Numbered from the stretch's first letter, positions 16,015 through 24,487 are shown. The stretch is DNA of 64,000 nucleotides from Nocardioides jishulii (GCF_006007965.1 NZ_CP040748.1:620001-684000); one strand, 5' to 3'. Made by a program: numbers and translations. Notes: generated from the letters alone by a model not told the origin.

Positions 16015-17225
16015 CGCAGCAGCTCACCGTGACCGAGGGCAGGGTCCCGGTCCTGGACCCGGCGTCCGCCCGCGCCGAGGCTGCGCGCCTGCGTGACCGG
16101 TTCGCCGAGGGCGCCTCCGAGCGCGACGCCCAGCGGATCCTGCCCCACGAGCAGGTGCGTGAGCTGGCAGCCTCCGGCCTGCTGGCCATCACCGTGCCGG
16201 CGGCCCACGGCGGTGCGGACCTGCCGGTCGAGGTCGTGGCGGACGTGATCCGGCTGATCTCACAGGGCGACCCCAACCTGGGTCAGATCCCGCAGAGCCA
16301 CTTCGCCTACGTCAACTCGCTGCGGCTGTCGGCCGCGCCCGCGCAGCAGGCGTTCTTCTTCGGCGAGGTGCTCGCCGGGAAGATGTTCGGCAACGCCCAG
16401 TCCGAGCTCGGCACCAAGCACGTGCGCGACTACCGCGCCACGCTGCTGCCGGCGGGCGAGGGGGAGTGGGTGCTCAACGCCGACAAGGGCTACTGCACCG
16501 GAGCGCTCTTCGCCGACTGGATCCCGGTCCTGGCCCACCTCGACGTCGACGGCCCCCTGCACGTGGCCTGGGTCGAGCGACACACCGAGGGTGTCACCGT
16601 CGTCGACGACTGGGACGGCGTCGGCCAGCGCACGACGGCGAGTGGCGGCGTACGCCTGGTCGACGTCACCGTGACCGAGGACCTGCTCACCCCGTTCCAC
16701 GCGACCTTCGACGGCCGTCCGCAGACCTACGGTTCCTTCGCCCAGACACTGCACGCTGCCATCGACGCGGGCATCGCCCGCGCCGCGGTGACCGAGGCGG
16801 CTGCCTTCGTCACGACCACGTCGCGCCCCTATCCCGACGCGGGCGTCGATCGCCACGCCGACGACCCGCTGGTCGTGCACGCGTTCGGCGAGCTCGAGGT
16901 GGCCGTACGCGGTGCCGAGGCCCTGCTGGCCGAGGCTGCGCGCGCCGTCGACCGGGCCAACGCCGACCTGACCGCCGAGACGGCAGGAGCGGCCAGCCTC
17001 GCCCTGGCGGCGGCACGCGCCGCGACCACCCGGGCGAGCGTGGAGGCAGCCAGCCGGCTCTTCGAGCTGGCGGGCACCCGCTCCGCCCTGGGGCGGCTCA
17101 ACCTTGACCGCCACTGGCGCAACGCCCGCACCCACACCCTGCACGACCCGGCGGCCTGGAAGATCCAGCACCTGGGCCGTCACGTGCTCGACGGGGTCCT
17201 GCCCCCGAGCCACGGACAGATCTGA
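16011..17225 (+). CDS. SfnB/MsuC-like acyl-CoA-dehydrogenase-fold flavoenzyme
   Basis: A 404-residue protein of the acyl-CoA dehydrogenase fold: N-terminal helical part (QVRELAASGLLAITVPAAHGG), middle beta domain (FGNAQSELGT, YCTGALFADW), and C-terminal helical part ending LGRLNLDRHWRNARTHTLHDP and KIQHLGRHVL. The tail pattern with RxWRNARTHTLHDP is typical of the SfnB/DszC/MsuC monooxygenase branch rather than true dehydrogenases. MsuC oxidises methanesulfinate, the SfnG product, to methanesulfonate, and SfnB sits with SfnG in Pseudomonas. Sequence alone does not separate the two; the pathway gap favours an MsuC-like role. The GTG start overlaps the sfnG stop (GTGA), implying coupled translation. 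Confidence 0.85.
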   Translation: MTQQLTVTEGRVPVLDPASARAEAARLRDRFAEGASERDAQRILPHEQVRELAASGLLAITVPAAHGGADLPVEVVADVIRLISQGDPNLGQIPQSHFAYVNSLRLSAAPAQQAFFFGEVLAGKMFGNAQSELGTKHVRDYRATLLPAGEGEWVLNADKGYCTGALFADWIPVLAHLDVDGPLHVAWVERHTEGVTVVDDWDGVGQRTTASGGVRLVDVTVTEDLLTPFHATFDGRPQTYGSFAQTLHAAIDAGIARAAVTEAAAFVTTTSRPYPDAGVDRHADDPLVVHAFGELEVAVRGAEALLAEAARAVDRANADLTAETAGAASLALAAARAATTRASVEAASRLFELAGTRSALGRLNLDRHWRNARTHTLHDPAAWKIQHLGRHVLDGVLPPSHGQI

Positions 17226-17244
17226 CCCCGAGGAGACAACACAG

Positions 17245-18402
17245 ATGAGCAAGCTGAAGTTCCACTGGTTCCTGCCGACCAACGGTGGCGACAGCCGAGA
17301 CGTGGTCGGCGGCGGCCACGGCGTCGACGTCACGGCGTCCACGCGTCCGGCCACCGTTCCCTACCTCGGGCAGATTGCCCGCTCCGCCGAGCAGCTCGGC
17401 TTCGAGGCCGCCCTCACGCCGACCGGTGCGTGGTGCGAGGACGCCTGGGTCAGCACGGCGATGATCAGCAGCCTCTCGGAGCGACTGAAGTTCCTGGTCG
17501 CCTTCCGTCCCGGCCTGGTCGCCCCGTTCCTCGGCGCCCAGATGGGCGGCACCTTCCAGAACCTCTCCGGTGGACGGCTCGCCGTCAACGTGGTGGTCGG
17601 CGGCGAGGACCACGAGCAGCGGATGTTCGGCGACTTCTCCACCAAGGAGGAGCGCTACGAGTCGGCCGGCGAGTTCCTCCACATCGTCCGCGCCCTCTGG
17701 GCGGGCGAGACGGTCAACTTCACCGGCCAGCACCACTCCGTCGAGAACGCGACGCTCCACCAGATTCCCTCGCCGGTGCCGGCGATCTACTTCGGCGGCT
17801 CCTCGCCCGCCGCCGGTGACGTGGCCGCGAAGTACGCCGACGTCTACCTGACCTGGGGCGAGCCGCCGGCCGCCGTCAGGGAGAAGGTCGAGTGGATCAA
17901 GCGCCTGGCCGCCGAGCAGGGCCGCGAGCTCACCTACGGCGTGCGCCTGCACTCGATCGCCCGCGACACCTCCGAGGAGGCGTGGGCCGTGGCGAACCGG
18001 ATGCTCGACGGCATCTCCGAGGAGCAGATCGCCACGATCCAGGCGGGTCTGGCGCGTAGCGCCTCGGTCGGCCAGCAGAAGATGCTCGAGCTCAACAAGG
18101 GCTCGAAGGAGCACCTCGAGGTCCACCCCCACCTGTGGGCGGGCATCGGCCTGGTGCGCGGTGGTGCCGGCACCGCGATGGTCGGCTCGCACTCGGAGAT
18201 CGCCGACCTGGTCGAGCAGTACGTCGACGCGGGCATCACCGAGTTCGTCATGTCGGGCTACCCGCACCTGGAGGAGTCCTACCACTTCGGTGAGGGCGTC
18301 CTGCCCGAGCTGACCCGCCGCGGCCTGTGGGAGCACCCGGCTCCGACCGGACCGGTCCGCGCCTCGGTGCCGTTCGGCGGGGTGCCGGTCGCCGCCTCCT
18401 GA
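17245..18402 (+). CDS. ssuD: FMNH2-dependent alkanesulfonate monooxygenase (SsuD/MsuD type)
   Basis: A 385-residue luciferase-fold monooxygenase. It begins FHWFLPTNGGDSR, the SsuD/MsuD signature, and holds VAFRPGLVAP, the GGRLAVNVVVGGE block near residue 110, and LTWGEPP near residue 208. The enzyme cleaves the C-S bond of an alkanesulfonate to release sulfite and an aldehyde; with methanesulfonate it would finish the route from dimethyl sulfone. It lies 19 bp after the SfnB/MsuC-like gene with a GAGGAG ribosome site, in the same operon. No ssuABC transporter is present. MsuD (methanesulfonate) and SsuD (longer chains) cannot be told apart by eye; context favours methanesulfonate. Confidence 0.92.
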   Translation: MSKLKFHWFLPTNGGDSRDVVGGGHGVDVTASTRPATVPYLGQIARSAEQLGFEAALTPTGAWCEDAWVSTAMISSLSERLKFLVAFRPGLVAPFLGAQMGGTFQNLSGGRLAVNVVVGGEDHEQRMFGDFSTKEERYESAGEFLHIVRALWAGETVNFTGQHHSVENATLHQIPSPVPAIYFGGSSPAAGDVAAKYADVYLTWGEPPAAVREKVEWIKRLAAEQGRELTYGVRLHSIARDTSEEAWAVANRMLDGISEEQIATIQAGLARSASVGQQKMLELNKGSKEHLEVHPHLWAGIGLVRGGAGTAMVGSHSEIADLVEQYVDAGITEFVMSGYPHLEESYHFGEGVLPELTRRGLWEHPAPTGPVRASVPFGGVPVAAS

Positions 18403-18468
18403 GCGCTCGGCCCGGCCGTCCACGTCGTGGTCGGTGGGCGCGCCGGGCCGCGAAGTCCAGTTATTCAC

Positions 18469-18474
18469 TATAGA
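18469..18474 (+). promoter_or_regulatory. Candidate -10 box (TATAGA) before the FMN reductase
   Basis: TATAGA lies in an AT-rich patch (18461-18490) in the 105-bp gap between ssuD and the FMN reductase gene, 33 bp before the ATG. The adjoining GATTGAC repeats a heptamer seen before sfnG. It may give the reductase genes a second promoter. Confidence 0.4.
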
Positions 18475-18507
18475 TTGACCACAAAAGTGGCCTACCGAAG
18501 GATCTCC

Positions 18508-19032
18508 ATGAGCTCTCCTCGCACCGTCGTCCTCGTGGGCAACCCCAAGCCCGCCTCCCGCACGCTCGACGCCGCCCTGCTGGTGGCGCGCGAGCTCGAC
18601 GGCGAGCCCGACCTGGTCGTCGACCTGGCGACCTGGGGCCCGCGCCTCCTCGACTGGTCGGACGCCGAGGTCGCCGAGCTGGTCGCCCAGGTCAGCGCCG
18701 CCCGGCTGCTGGTCGTCGCCAGCCCGACCTACAAGGCCTCGTACACGGGTCTGCTCAAGCTCTTCCTCGACCGGATCGCCGGTGGCGGGCTCGTCGGCAC
18801 CGTGGCGGTGCCGCTCATGCTGTCGGCGGCCCCCGGCCACGCGATGGCGGCCGAGACCCACCTCCGGCCCGTGCTCACCGAGCTCGGTGCCACCGTCCCC
18901 GGCGCGGCGCTCAGCGTGGTCGACACGTCCTACGACGACCCCGCGGCGTACGAGGCGTGGCTGACCACCACCCGCCCCGTCGTCACCGCCCTGCTCGACC
19001 AGTCCGACGCACCCACCCCCGTGGCCGGCTGA
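18508..19032 (+). CDS. NADPH-dependent FMN reductase (SsuE/MsuE-like)
   Basis: A 174-residue flavodoxin-like reductase. The N-terminal GNPKPASRT loop binds the FMN phosphate (family pattern GSxRxxSxT), and SPTYKASYTGLLKLFLD is the typical second signature of the NADPH-dependent FMN reductase family near residues 72-88. It would supply FMNH2 to SfnG and SsuD. The ATG at 18508 follows GAAGGATC by a normal distance. The 105-bp gap before it is the only sizeable break in the operon and has its own AT-rich promoter-like patch. Position and family agree, so the role is confident. Confidence 0.9.
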   Translation: MSSPRTVVLVGNPKPASRTLDAALLVARELDGEPDLVVDLATWGPRLLDWSDAEVAELVAQVSAARLLVVASPTYKASYTGLLKLFLDRIAGGGLVGTVAVPLMLSAAPGHAMAAETHLRPVLTELGATVPGAALSVVDTSYDDPAAYEAWLTTTRPVVTALLDQSDAPTPVAG

Positions 19033-19058
19033 CGCCGCGCCCCGCGAGAGGAACCCCC

Positions 19059-19649
19059 ATGACACAGGCACAGGCACAGACCAGGACCACCGACATGACC
19101 GACCCACGCGCGCTGCGCGACGCGTACGGCACCTTCCCCTCCGGCGTGGTGGCCGTGGCCGCGCGCGTCGGCGGCCAGCTGATCGGCCTCGCCGCCAGCT
19201 CGTTCACCTCGATCAGCGTCGAGCCCCCGCTCGTCTCCTTCTCGATCGCCAGGACGTCGAAGACCTGGCCCGCGTTGCGCGCGGCGAAGGAGATCGGCAT
19301 CAGCGTGCTGGCCGACCACCACGACGCGCTCTGCCGCCAGCTGGCCGGACCGGCGGAGTCGCGCTTCGAGGACCTCGGGCTCCACACGTCCGCCGCGGGT
19401 GCCGTGCTGCTCGACGAGGCCGTCAGCACCTTCACCACCACCCTGCACTCCGAGCTCGAGGCGGGCGACCACCTCATCGTGCTGCTCGAGGTGTCGGCAG
19501 CAGAGTCGTCCGGGGACCGTGAGCCGTTGGTCTTCCACCGCAGCGGCTTCCAGCGCCTGCACCGCGACGACCTGGACCCGGCGGCCCTGTCGGGCCGCCT
19601 CAACGGTGAGCCTGTCGAGAATGAGGGCGAGGGCGCGGACGCCGCCTGA
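19059..19649 (+). CDS. Flavin reductase family protein (HpaC-like)
   Basis: A 196-residue protein of the split-barrel flavin reductase family: LRDAYGTFPSGVVAVAAR near residues 18-35, AASSFTSISVEPPLVSFSI near 47-65, and AGPAESRFEDL. These enzymes reduce FMN or FAD with NAD(P)H and release it for a partner monooxygenase. It is a second, structurally unrelated flavin reductase in this cluster, so the two may serve different monooxygenases, for example one the luciferase-type enzymes and one the SfnB/MsuC-like enzyme. The first 12 residues are Gln/Ala-rich and may not be native; a start at the Met 36 nt later is possible. hemY follows after 50 bp. Confidence 0.88.
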   Translation: MTQAQAQTRTTDMTDPRALRDAYGTFPSGVVAVAARVGGQLIGLAASSFTSISVEPPLVSFSIARTSKTWPALRAAKEIGISVLADHHDALCRQLAGPAESRFEDLGLHTSAAGAVLLDEAVSTFTTTLHSELEAGDHLIVLLEVSAAESSGDREPLVFHRSGFQRLHRDDLDPAALSGRLNGEPVENEGEGADAA

Positions 19650-19699
19650 CGGGGACCGCGGCCGTGACGTTCTCCCGGCCGTCTGGCACATTGGACGGC

Positions 19700-21076
19700 A
19701 TGGCTCTCCCAGCTGCAGGCGACCCCGTCGTCGTGGTCGGAGGCGGCCTCGCAGGGCTCGCCGCCGCCCGACGTCTTGCCGAGTTCGGGCACGACGTCCT
19801 CGTGCTCGAGGCGACTGATCGCCTCGGCGGCAAGCTGCGCTGCGCCGAGGTTGCCGGCGTGACCGTCGACGTCGGAGCGGAGGCGATGCTCAACCGCCGT
19901 CCCGAGGGCGTGGCGCTGGCCCACGCCGTCGGGCTCGAGCTGGAGCATCCGGCCGTCGCCACCTCCCGGATCTGGACCCGCGGTGCCCTGCGACCGCTGC
20001 CGCGCTCACTGATGGGCGTCCCGCTCGACCTGGAGAACCTGGAGGCCTCCGGCGTCCTCAGCCAGGCGGGTCTGGAGCGGGTGCGGCGCGAACCGTCGCT
20101 GCCGGCGACCGTCATCACCGACGACGTCTCGGTCGGTGACCTCGTGGCCGCACGCTTCGGCGAGGAGGTCGTCGACCAGCTGGTCGAGCCTCTCCTCGGT
20201 GGCGTCTACGCCGGCGATGCCCGCCGGCTCTCCGCGCGCGCCTGCGTCCCCCAGCTCGTCGCCTTCGCCGAGCGTGGCTCGCTGCTCGACCAGGCCGGCA
20301 CGATCCCGACCACCTACGACGTCCCGGTCTTCGCCGGCATCGCCGGTGGCATGGGCACCTGGCCCGCACGGCTCGCCGACGCGACCGGTGTCACCGTCCG
20401 TACGGGGACGACCGTGCGCGAGCTGCGACGCAGCCCCACGGGCTGGTCGCTGGCCGTGGGGCCGACGACGACTCCGGAGGTCATCGAGGCCAGCGCGGTC
20501 GTGGTGGCCACCCCGGCCGCCCCGGCCGCCCGTCTGCTCAGCGAGGTCGCTCCGAGGGCCAGCGCGGCGCTCGCCGGGATGGAGTACGCCTCCACGGCCG
20601 TGGTGACCTTCGCCTTCGGGGTCGACGACGTCGCCGAGCTCGACCGCCTGTCCGCCTCCGGGTTCCTCGTGCCCCCGAACGAGGGCCGGAGGATCAAGGC
20701 CTCGACCTTCTCCTTCGCCAAGTGGGAGTGGGTGCGCAGCGCCGGGGCGGCCGCCGGCGTCGCCCACCTGCGTACGTCGTTGGGTCGCCACGGCGACGAG
20801 TTGGCGTTGCAGGCGACCGACGACGAGCTCGTCGCCTGGTCCCTGGCCGACCTTGCCGACGCCACCGGCCTGCGCGCGGCCCCCGTCGACGTGCACGTGC
20901 AGCGCTGGGGCGGTGGACTGCCGCAGTACGCCCTGGGCCACGTCGACATGGTGGCCGACCTGCGCGCCAGCCTGCCGCCCGGGCTCCAGGTCGCCGGGGC
21001 TGCGTACGACGGCGTCGGGATCGCGTCCGTCATCGGTTCCGCGCACGTGGCCGCCTCCGGCCTGCTGGGCTCCTGA
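19700..21076 (+). CDS. hemY: Coproporphyrinogen III / protoporphyrinogen oxidase (HemY/CgoX)
   Basis: A 458-residue FAD enzyme. The N-terminal dinucleotide motif VVVGGGLAGLAAARRL is followed by VLEATDRLGGKLR, which binds FAD ribose. Later blocks GGMGTWPARLAD and QRWGGGLPQYALGH near residue 405 fit the HemY/CgoX family. In actinobacteria this enzyme oxidises coproporphyrinogen III to coproporphyrin III in the coproporphyrin-dependent pathway. It lies 42 bp before hemQ, which performs the last step. In relatives hemE directly precedes it; here the organosulfur module intervenes. Confidence 0.94.
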   Translation: MALPAAGDPVVVVGGGLAGLAAARRLAEFGHDVLVLEATDRLGGKLRCAEVAGVTVDVGAEAMLNRRPEGVALAHAVGLELEHPAVATSRIWTRGALRPLPRSLMGVPLDLENLEASGVLSQAGLERVRREPSLPATVITDDVSVGDLVAARFGEEVVDQLVEPLLGGVYAGDARRLSARACVPQLVAFAERGSLLDQAGTIPTTYDVPVFAGIAGGMGTWPARLADATGVTVRTGTTVRELRRSPTGWSLAVGPTTTPEVIEASAVVVATPAAPAARLLSEVAPRASAALAGMEYASTAVVTFAFGVDDVAELDRLSASGFLVPPNEGRRIKASTFSFAKWEWVRSAGAAAGVAHLRTSLGRHGDELALQATDDELVAWSLADLADATGLRAAPVDVHVQRWGGGLPQYALGHVDMVADLRASLPPGLQVAGAAYDGVGIASVIGSAHVAASGLLGS

Positions 21077-21106
21077 GCGCTGCGCCGCAGCCAACCGGGC
21101 GACCTG

Positions 21107-21112
21107 CACAAT
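21107..21112 (+). promoter_or_regulatory. Candidate -10 box (CACAAT) before hemQ
   Basis: CACAAT lies 6 nt before the ATG of hemQ and there is no ribosome site, so a leaderless hemQ transcript is possible. The first base departs from the TANNNT consensus. Confidence 0.3.
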
Positions 21113-21118
21113 GGCACC

Positions 21119-21832
21119 ATGAGCGAGCAGTCCACCCAGTCCAACGCCTCCCGCATCAACGAGCTCAACGAGGCGATCCGCTACACGATGTGGTCGGTCT
21201 TCAAGCTGCGTGACGTCCTGGGCGACGCCGACCGTCCCGCCGAGGCCGCCGAGGTCGAGGCCCTCTTCGAGACCCTGGCGGGCGAGGACGTGAAGGTCCG
21301 CGGCGTCTACGACGTCTCCGGGCTGCGCGCCGACGCCGACGTGATGGTCTGGTGGCACGCCGAGGACTCGGTGCAGCTCCAGTCGGCCTACAACCGGCTG
21401 CGTCGCACCGCCTTCGGCCGCCGCCTCGAGCCGGTCTGGTCGCAGATGGCGCTGCACCGCCCGGCCGAGTTCAACCGCAGCCACATCCCCGCCTTCCTCG
21501 CCGACGAGACCCCGCGCAAGCACATCTGCGTCTACCCGTTCGTGCGCTCGTACGAGTGGTACCTGCTGGAGGACGCCGAGCGGCGTCGGATGCTCGCCGA
21601 GCACGGCAAGATGGCGCGCGGCTACGCCGACGTGCGGGCCAACACGGTCGCCTCGTTCGCGCTGGGTGACTACGAGTGGATGCTCGCCTTCGAGGCCGAC
21701 GAGCTCTACCGCATCGTCGACCTGATGCGTCACCTGCGCGCCTCCGACGCCCGCCGCCACGTGCGCGAGGAGGTGCCGTTCTACACCGGTGCCCGCGTCG
21801 AGGTCAGCGAGCTGCTCGAGCTGCTGCCCTGA
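21119..21832 (+). CDS. hemQ: Coproheme decarboxylase HemQ/ChdC
   Basis: A 237-residue member of the chlorite-dismutase-like family. It turns coproheme into heme b with hydrogen peroxide, the last step of the actinobacterial pathway. The motif [13 protein letters not shown] holds Tyr139, in the place of the reactive tyrosine of the family, and [12 protein letters not shown] holds the likely proximal heme histidine. [10 protein letters not shown] near residue 21 and [10 protein letters not shown] at the end are also typical. Its stop overlaps the next start by one base (TGATG), so the SRPBCC gene is translationally coupled to it. The position after hemY supports the assignment fully. Confidence 0.95.
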   Translation: MSEQSTQSNASRINELNEAIRYTMWSVFKLRDVLGDADRPAEAAEVEALFETLAGEDVKVRGVYDVSGLRADADVMVWWHAEDSVQLQSAYNRLRRTAFGRRLEPVWSQMALHRPAEFNRSHIPAFLADETPRKHICVYPFVRSYEWYLLEDAERRRMLAEHGKMARGYADVRANTVASFALGDYEWMLAFEADELYRIVDLMRHLRASDARRHVREEVPFYTGARVEVSELLELLP

Positions 21833-22272
21833 TGGCCGGCGGCGCCGTCGACTTCGCGGTGCCGCCCGAGGCGGCGTACGACTTCCTCGTCGACCCCACC
21901 CGTCGCCCGGAGTGGCAGTCGTCGTTGCGCGCCGTCGAGCTGGTCGACGGGTGGACGCCCGGCGATCCGGTGGTCGCGGGGCTGCGCTGGCGGGACGTCA
22001 CGTGGCCCGGGGTGCGGCCGTTGATGACGCTGACGCGGGCCGACCGGCCGCAGGCCTGGGCCGAGTCGGGGGAGTGGGGTGCCTTCTCCGCCGAGCTGGT
22101 GCTGACCTTCGTGCCGGCGCGTCCGGGATGTTGCGTGGTCGCCGACTTCGAGGTGCGCGCCGACGGCGTGCTGCGCCCGCTCGGGGCGGTGCTCACCACG
22201 CTGGCGACCGGGCCCGTGCTGGCGGACCTGCGCCGTGCGGCGCGGCTGCTCAGTCCTTCGGGTGCAGCTTGA
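21832..22272 (+). CDS. SRPBCC family protein
   Basis: A 146-residue protein with the START-like/SRPBCC pattern: VPPEAAYDFLVDPTRRPEWQ near residues 10-29, the common first helix plus WQ start of these lipid- or ligand-binding barrels. It has no membrane segment and could bind a hydrophobic ligand; a link to porphyrin is only a guess from its one-base overlap with hemQ. The C-terminal 23 bp overlap the 3' end of msrB on the other strand. Confidence 0.75.
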   Translation: MAGGAVDFAVPPEAAYDFLVDPTRRPEWQSSLRAVELVDGWTPGDPVVAGLRWRDVTWPGVRPLMTLTRADRPQAWAESGEWGAFSAELVLTFVPARPGCCVVADFEVRADGVLRPLGAVLTTLATGPVLADLRRAARLLSPSGAA

Positions 22273-22648
22273 TGCTGAGCGAGTTGATGCAGTAGCGGTC
22301 TCCGGTCGGGGTGCCGTAGCCGTCGGGGAAGACGTGGCCCAGGTGCGAACCGCAGCTGGCGCAGCGGACCTCGACCCGCTTCATGCCGAAGGACGTGTCC
22401 TCGATGTACTCGATCGTGTCGGTCACCGGCTGGTAGAAGCTCGGCCATCCGCACCCGGAGTGGAACTTGGTGTCGGAGGTGAAGAGCTCCGCGTCGCAGG
22501 CGCGGCACGAGTAGGTGCCGGTCGTGTCGGTCTGGTCGTACTCACCGGTGAAGGCGCGCTCGGTGCCGGCCTCGCGGAGCACGTGGTACTCCTCGGGGGT
22601 CAGCTGCTCGCGCCACTCCGCGTCCGTCTTCTGCACCTGGTAAGCCAT
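22250..22648 (-). CDS. msrB: Peptide-methionine (R)-S-oxide reductase MsrB
   Basis: A 132-residue reductase that repairs methionine-R-sulfoxide in proteins. Two zinc CxxC pairs are present (CRACDAELF and CASCGSHLGHVF), and the catalytic cysteine lies in RYCINSLSIKL near the C terminus. GCGWPSFYQPV is the conserved substrate-binding block. It is complete and of standard length. It is convergent with the SRPBCC gene, overlapping by 23 bp. No msrA is nearby. Confidence 0.96.
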   Translation of the reverse strand: MAYQVQKTDAEWREQLTPEEYHVLREAGTERAFTGEYDQTDTTGTYSCRACDAELFTSDTKFHSGCGWPSFYQPVTDTIEYIEDTSFGMKRVEVRCASCGSHLGHVFPDGYGTPTGDRYCINSLSIKLHPKD

Positions 22649-22724
22649 GGCCCCAGCCTACGAGGGGCGGGGAAGCCGGAGGATTGGCCGCGCCGAAGTC
22701 CCGGATGCGCCCTCGAGTTGCCTC

Positions 22725-22730
22725 TAGCGT
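22725..22730 (+). promoter_or_regulatory. -10 box (TAGCGT), leaderless promoter
   Basis: TAGCGT is 6 nt before the ATG of the LigD-type polymerase gene; no ribosome site is present. Confidence 0.5.
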
Positions 22731-22736
22731 GGGCGC

Positions 22737-23816
22737 ATGGCGAAGAGCACCGAGGCATACGTGCAGGCAGGCGAGCGCGAGGTGCGGGTCTCCTCGCCCG
22801 AGCGGGTCATCTACGAGGCGACGGAGACCACGCCCGAGGTCACGAAGGTGATGGTGGCGCAGTACTTCGCCGACGTCGAGGACGGGTTGATGCGCGCCCT
22901 GCGGGAGCGACCCACCGCCATGGAACGCTGGCCGTCGGGCTGGCGCGAGGGCATGCAGCTCGCCACCGGACCCCAGGACAAGGACGCCGACGGCTTCTAC
23001 CAGAAGCGCGTGCCGCGCGGGGCTCCCGACTACCTCGAGACGGCGCGGATCACCTTCCCGTCGGGCCGCACCGCCGACGAGATGTGCCCCACCGAGATCG
23101 CGGTCCCGGTCTGGGCCGCCCACATGGGCACCCTCACCTTCCACCCGTGGCCCGTGCGCCGCGACGACGTCGACCACCCCGACGAGCTCCGCATCGACCT
23201 CGACCCGCAGCCCGGCACCGACTTCCGCGACGTCGTACGCGTGGCGCTGGCGGCCAACGACCTGCTCGCCGACCTCGGCATGACCGGCTTCGTGAAGACC
23301 TCGGGCAACCGCGGTCTCCACGTCTTCGTGCGCATCGAGCCCCGGTGGGAGTTCGCCGAGGTGCGCCACGCCGCCATCGCCTTCGGGCGCGAGCTGGAGA
23401 AGCGTGACGACGGCGTCACCACGGCCTGGTGGAAGGAGGAGCGCGGTGAGCGGATCTTCGTCGACTTCAACCAGAACACGCGCGACCGCACCATCGCGTC
23501 GGCGTACTCCTTGCGGCCACGTCCCGGGGCTCCGGTCTCGATGCCACTGGCGTGGGACGAGCTGGACGACGTCACGACCGCAGGGGCGTTCAACCTCTTC
23601 ACCGTGCCGGAGCGGCTGGCTGGGAGGGGGGACGCGTGGGCGGCGATCGACGAGAGCGCCCACTCCCTGGAGCCGTTGCTGGAGAAGTGGGCCGAGCACC
23701 CGGTCGAGCTCAACTTCCCGCCCGACCATCCCAAGGTGCCCGGTGAGCCGCCGCGCGTGCAGCCCTCCAAGAAGGTCGCCTCCCACTGGGACGCCGAGGG
23801 CAACCGCGTCGAGTGA
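22737..23816 (+). CDS. Stand-alone LigD-type polymerase (primase-polymerase) domain protein
   Basis: A 359-residue archaeo-eukaryotic primase-like polymerase of the LigD PolDom family. The metal-binding motif RIDLDPQPG lies near residue 160, SGNRGLHVFV near 190, and VDFNQNTRDRTIASAYSLR near 243-260, where an Asp completes the active site. In mycobacteria the domain fills gaps and adds ribonucleotides during non-homologous end joining. Here it is not fused to ligase or nuclease domains, which is common for actinobacterial PolD paralogs. Ku is not seen in the window; an ATP-dependent ligase of LigC type lies 7 kb away. The leaderless ATG fixes the start. Confidence 0.9.
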   Translation: MAKSTEAYVQAGEREVRVSSPERVIYEATETTPEVTKVMVAQYFADVEDGLMRALRERPTAMERWPSGWREGMQLATGPQDKDADGFYQKRVPRGAPDYLETARITFPSGRTADEMCPTEIAVPVWAAHMGTLTFHPWPVRRDDVDHPDELRIDLDPQPGTDFRDVVRVALAANDLLADLGMTGFVKTSGNRGLHVFVRIEPRWEFAEVRHAAIAFGRELEKRDDGVTTAWWKEERGERIFVDFNQNTRDRTIASAYSLRPRPGAPVSMPLAWDELDDVTTAGAFNLFTVPERLAGRGDAWAAIDESAHSLEPLLEKWAEHPVELNFPPDHPKVPGEPPRVQPSKKVASHWDAEGNRVE

Positions 23817-23925
23817 GCCGCCGCGGCGACATGCCGGCGAGTTTCCCGAATTGCCCGGCGGCTGCGGAGGTCGAGACGTACCGTGTGGGAAATCTGCTCG
23901 TAACACAACCGTGGGGGACGGTCGC

Positions 23926-24480
23926 ATGGGCGATAGACGCACTGCCGACGGACGCAGGCACCGGCGCGGGGGAGCGGCCCTGATCCTGGCGACGCTCTTG
24001 GCGGTCACGGCGTCATGCGGAGACGACGAGGGTGGCGGAGCGGCTGCCGAGGAGTCTTCGGGCTCCACCGTGAAGGTCTACATGGTCGACGGCGACGGCA
24101 AGCTCATCGCCGTGGAGAAGAAGGTCGACGGCGCCGACCAGATGCGGCCCCAGGGGAAGGCGCTGGCCGCCGTCAAGCTCCTGGTGTCGACCACGGCCAC
24201 GGACGACCCGATGAGCCACTGGGGTGGCCGATGTGCCGCCGGCGCGAAGGTCGAGTCCCTGGAGCAGGAGGGGAACGTCATCAGCGTGCGGGTCAACGGC
24301 CCTGCCGGCGTCATGTGCCCGCGCAGCGGCACCGCCCTCACGCAGCAGCGCCAGCAGCTGGCCTGGACGGTCGTCGAGAACATGCAGGCCAGTCCCGGCA
24401 CGGCCGTGCGGCTCTACGGCCCCAACCGCGGGCTGATGTGGCAGGACGTCGTGGCCAACGAGGACGTCCTGGCCAAGTGA
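23926..24480 (+). CDS. GerMN domain lipoprotein
   Basis: A 184-residue secreted lipoprotein. A basic N terminus (RRTADGRRHRRGG) and a hydrophobic core lead to a lipobox-like TASC near residue 31, followed by a Gly/Ala/Glu/Ser linker. The mature part has the GerMN pattern: TVKVYMVDGDGKLIAVEKKV, ALAAVKLLVS, VISVRVNGPAGVMCPRSG, QQLAWTVVENM and VRLYGPNRG. GerMN domains occur in spore-germination proteins and in the actinobacterial LpqB. The role here is unknown. The ATG at 23926 was preferred to an in-frame GTG at 23911 because a GGGGGA ribosome site lies 8 nt before it. A hairpin follows the stop. Confidence 0.8.
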   Translation: MGDRRTADGRRHRRGGAALILATLLAVTASCGDDEGGGAAAEESSGSTVKVYMVDGDGKLIAVEKKVDGADQMRPQGKALAAVKLLVSTTATDDPMSHWGGRCAAGAKVESLEQEGNVISVRVNGPAGVMCPRSGTALTQQRQQLAWTVVENMQASPGTAVRLYGPNRGLMWQDVVANEDVLAK

Positions 24481-24487
24481 GTGGCCC

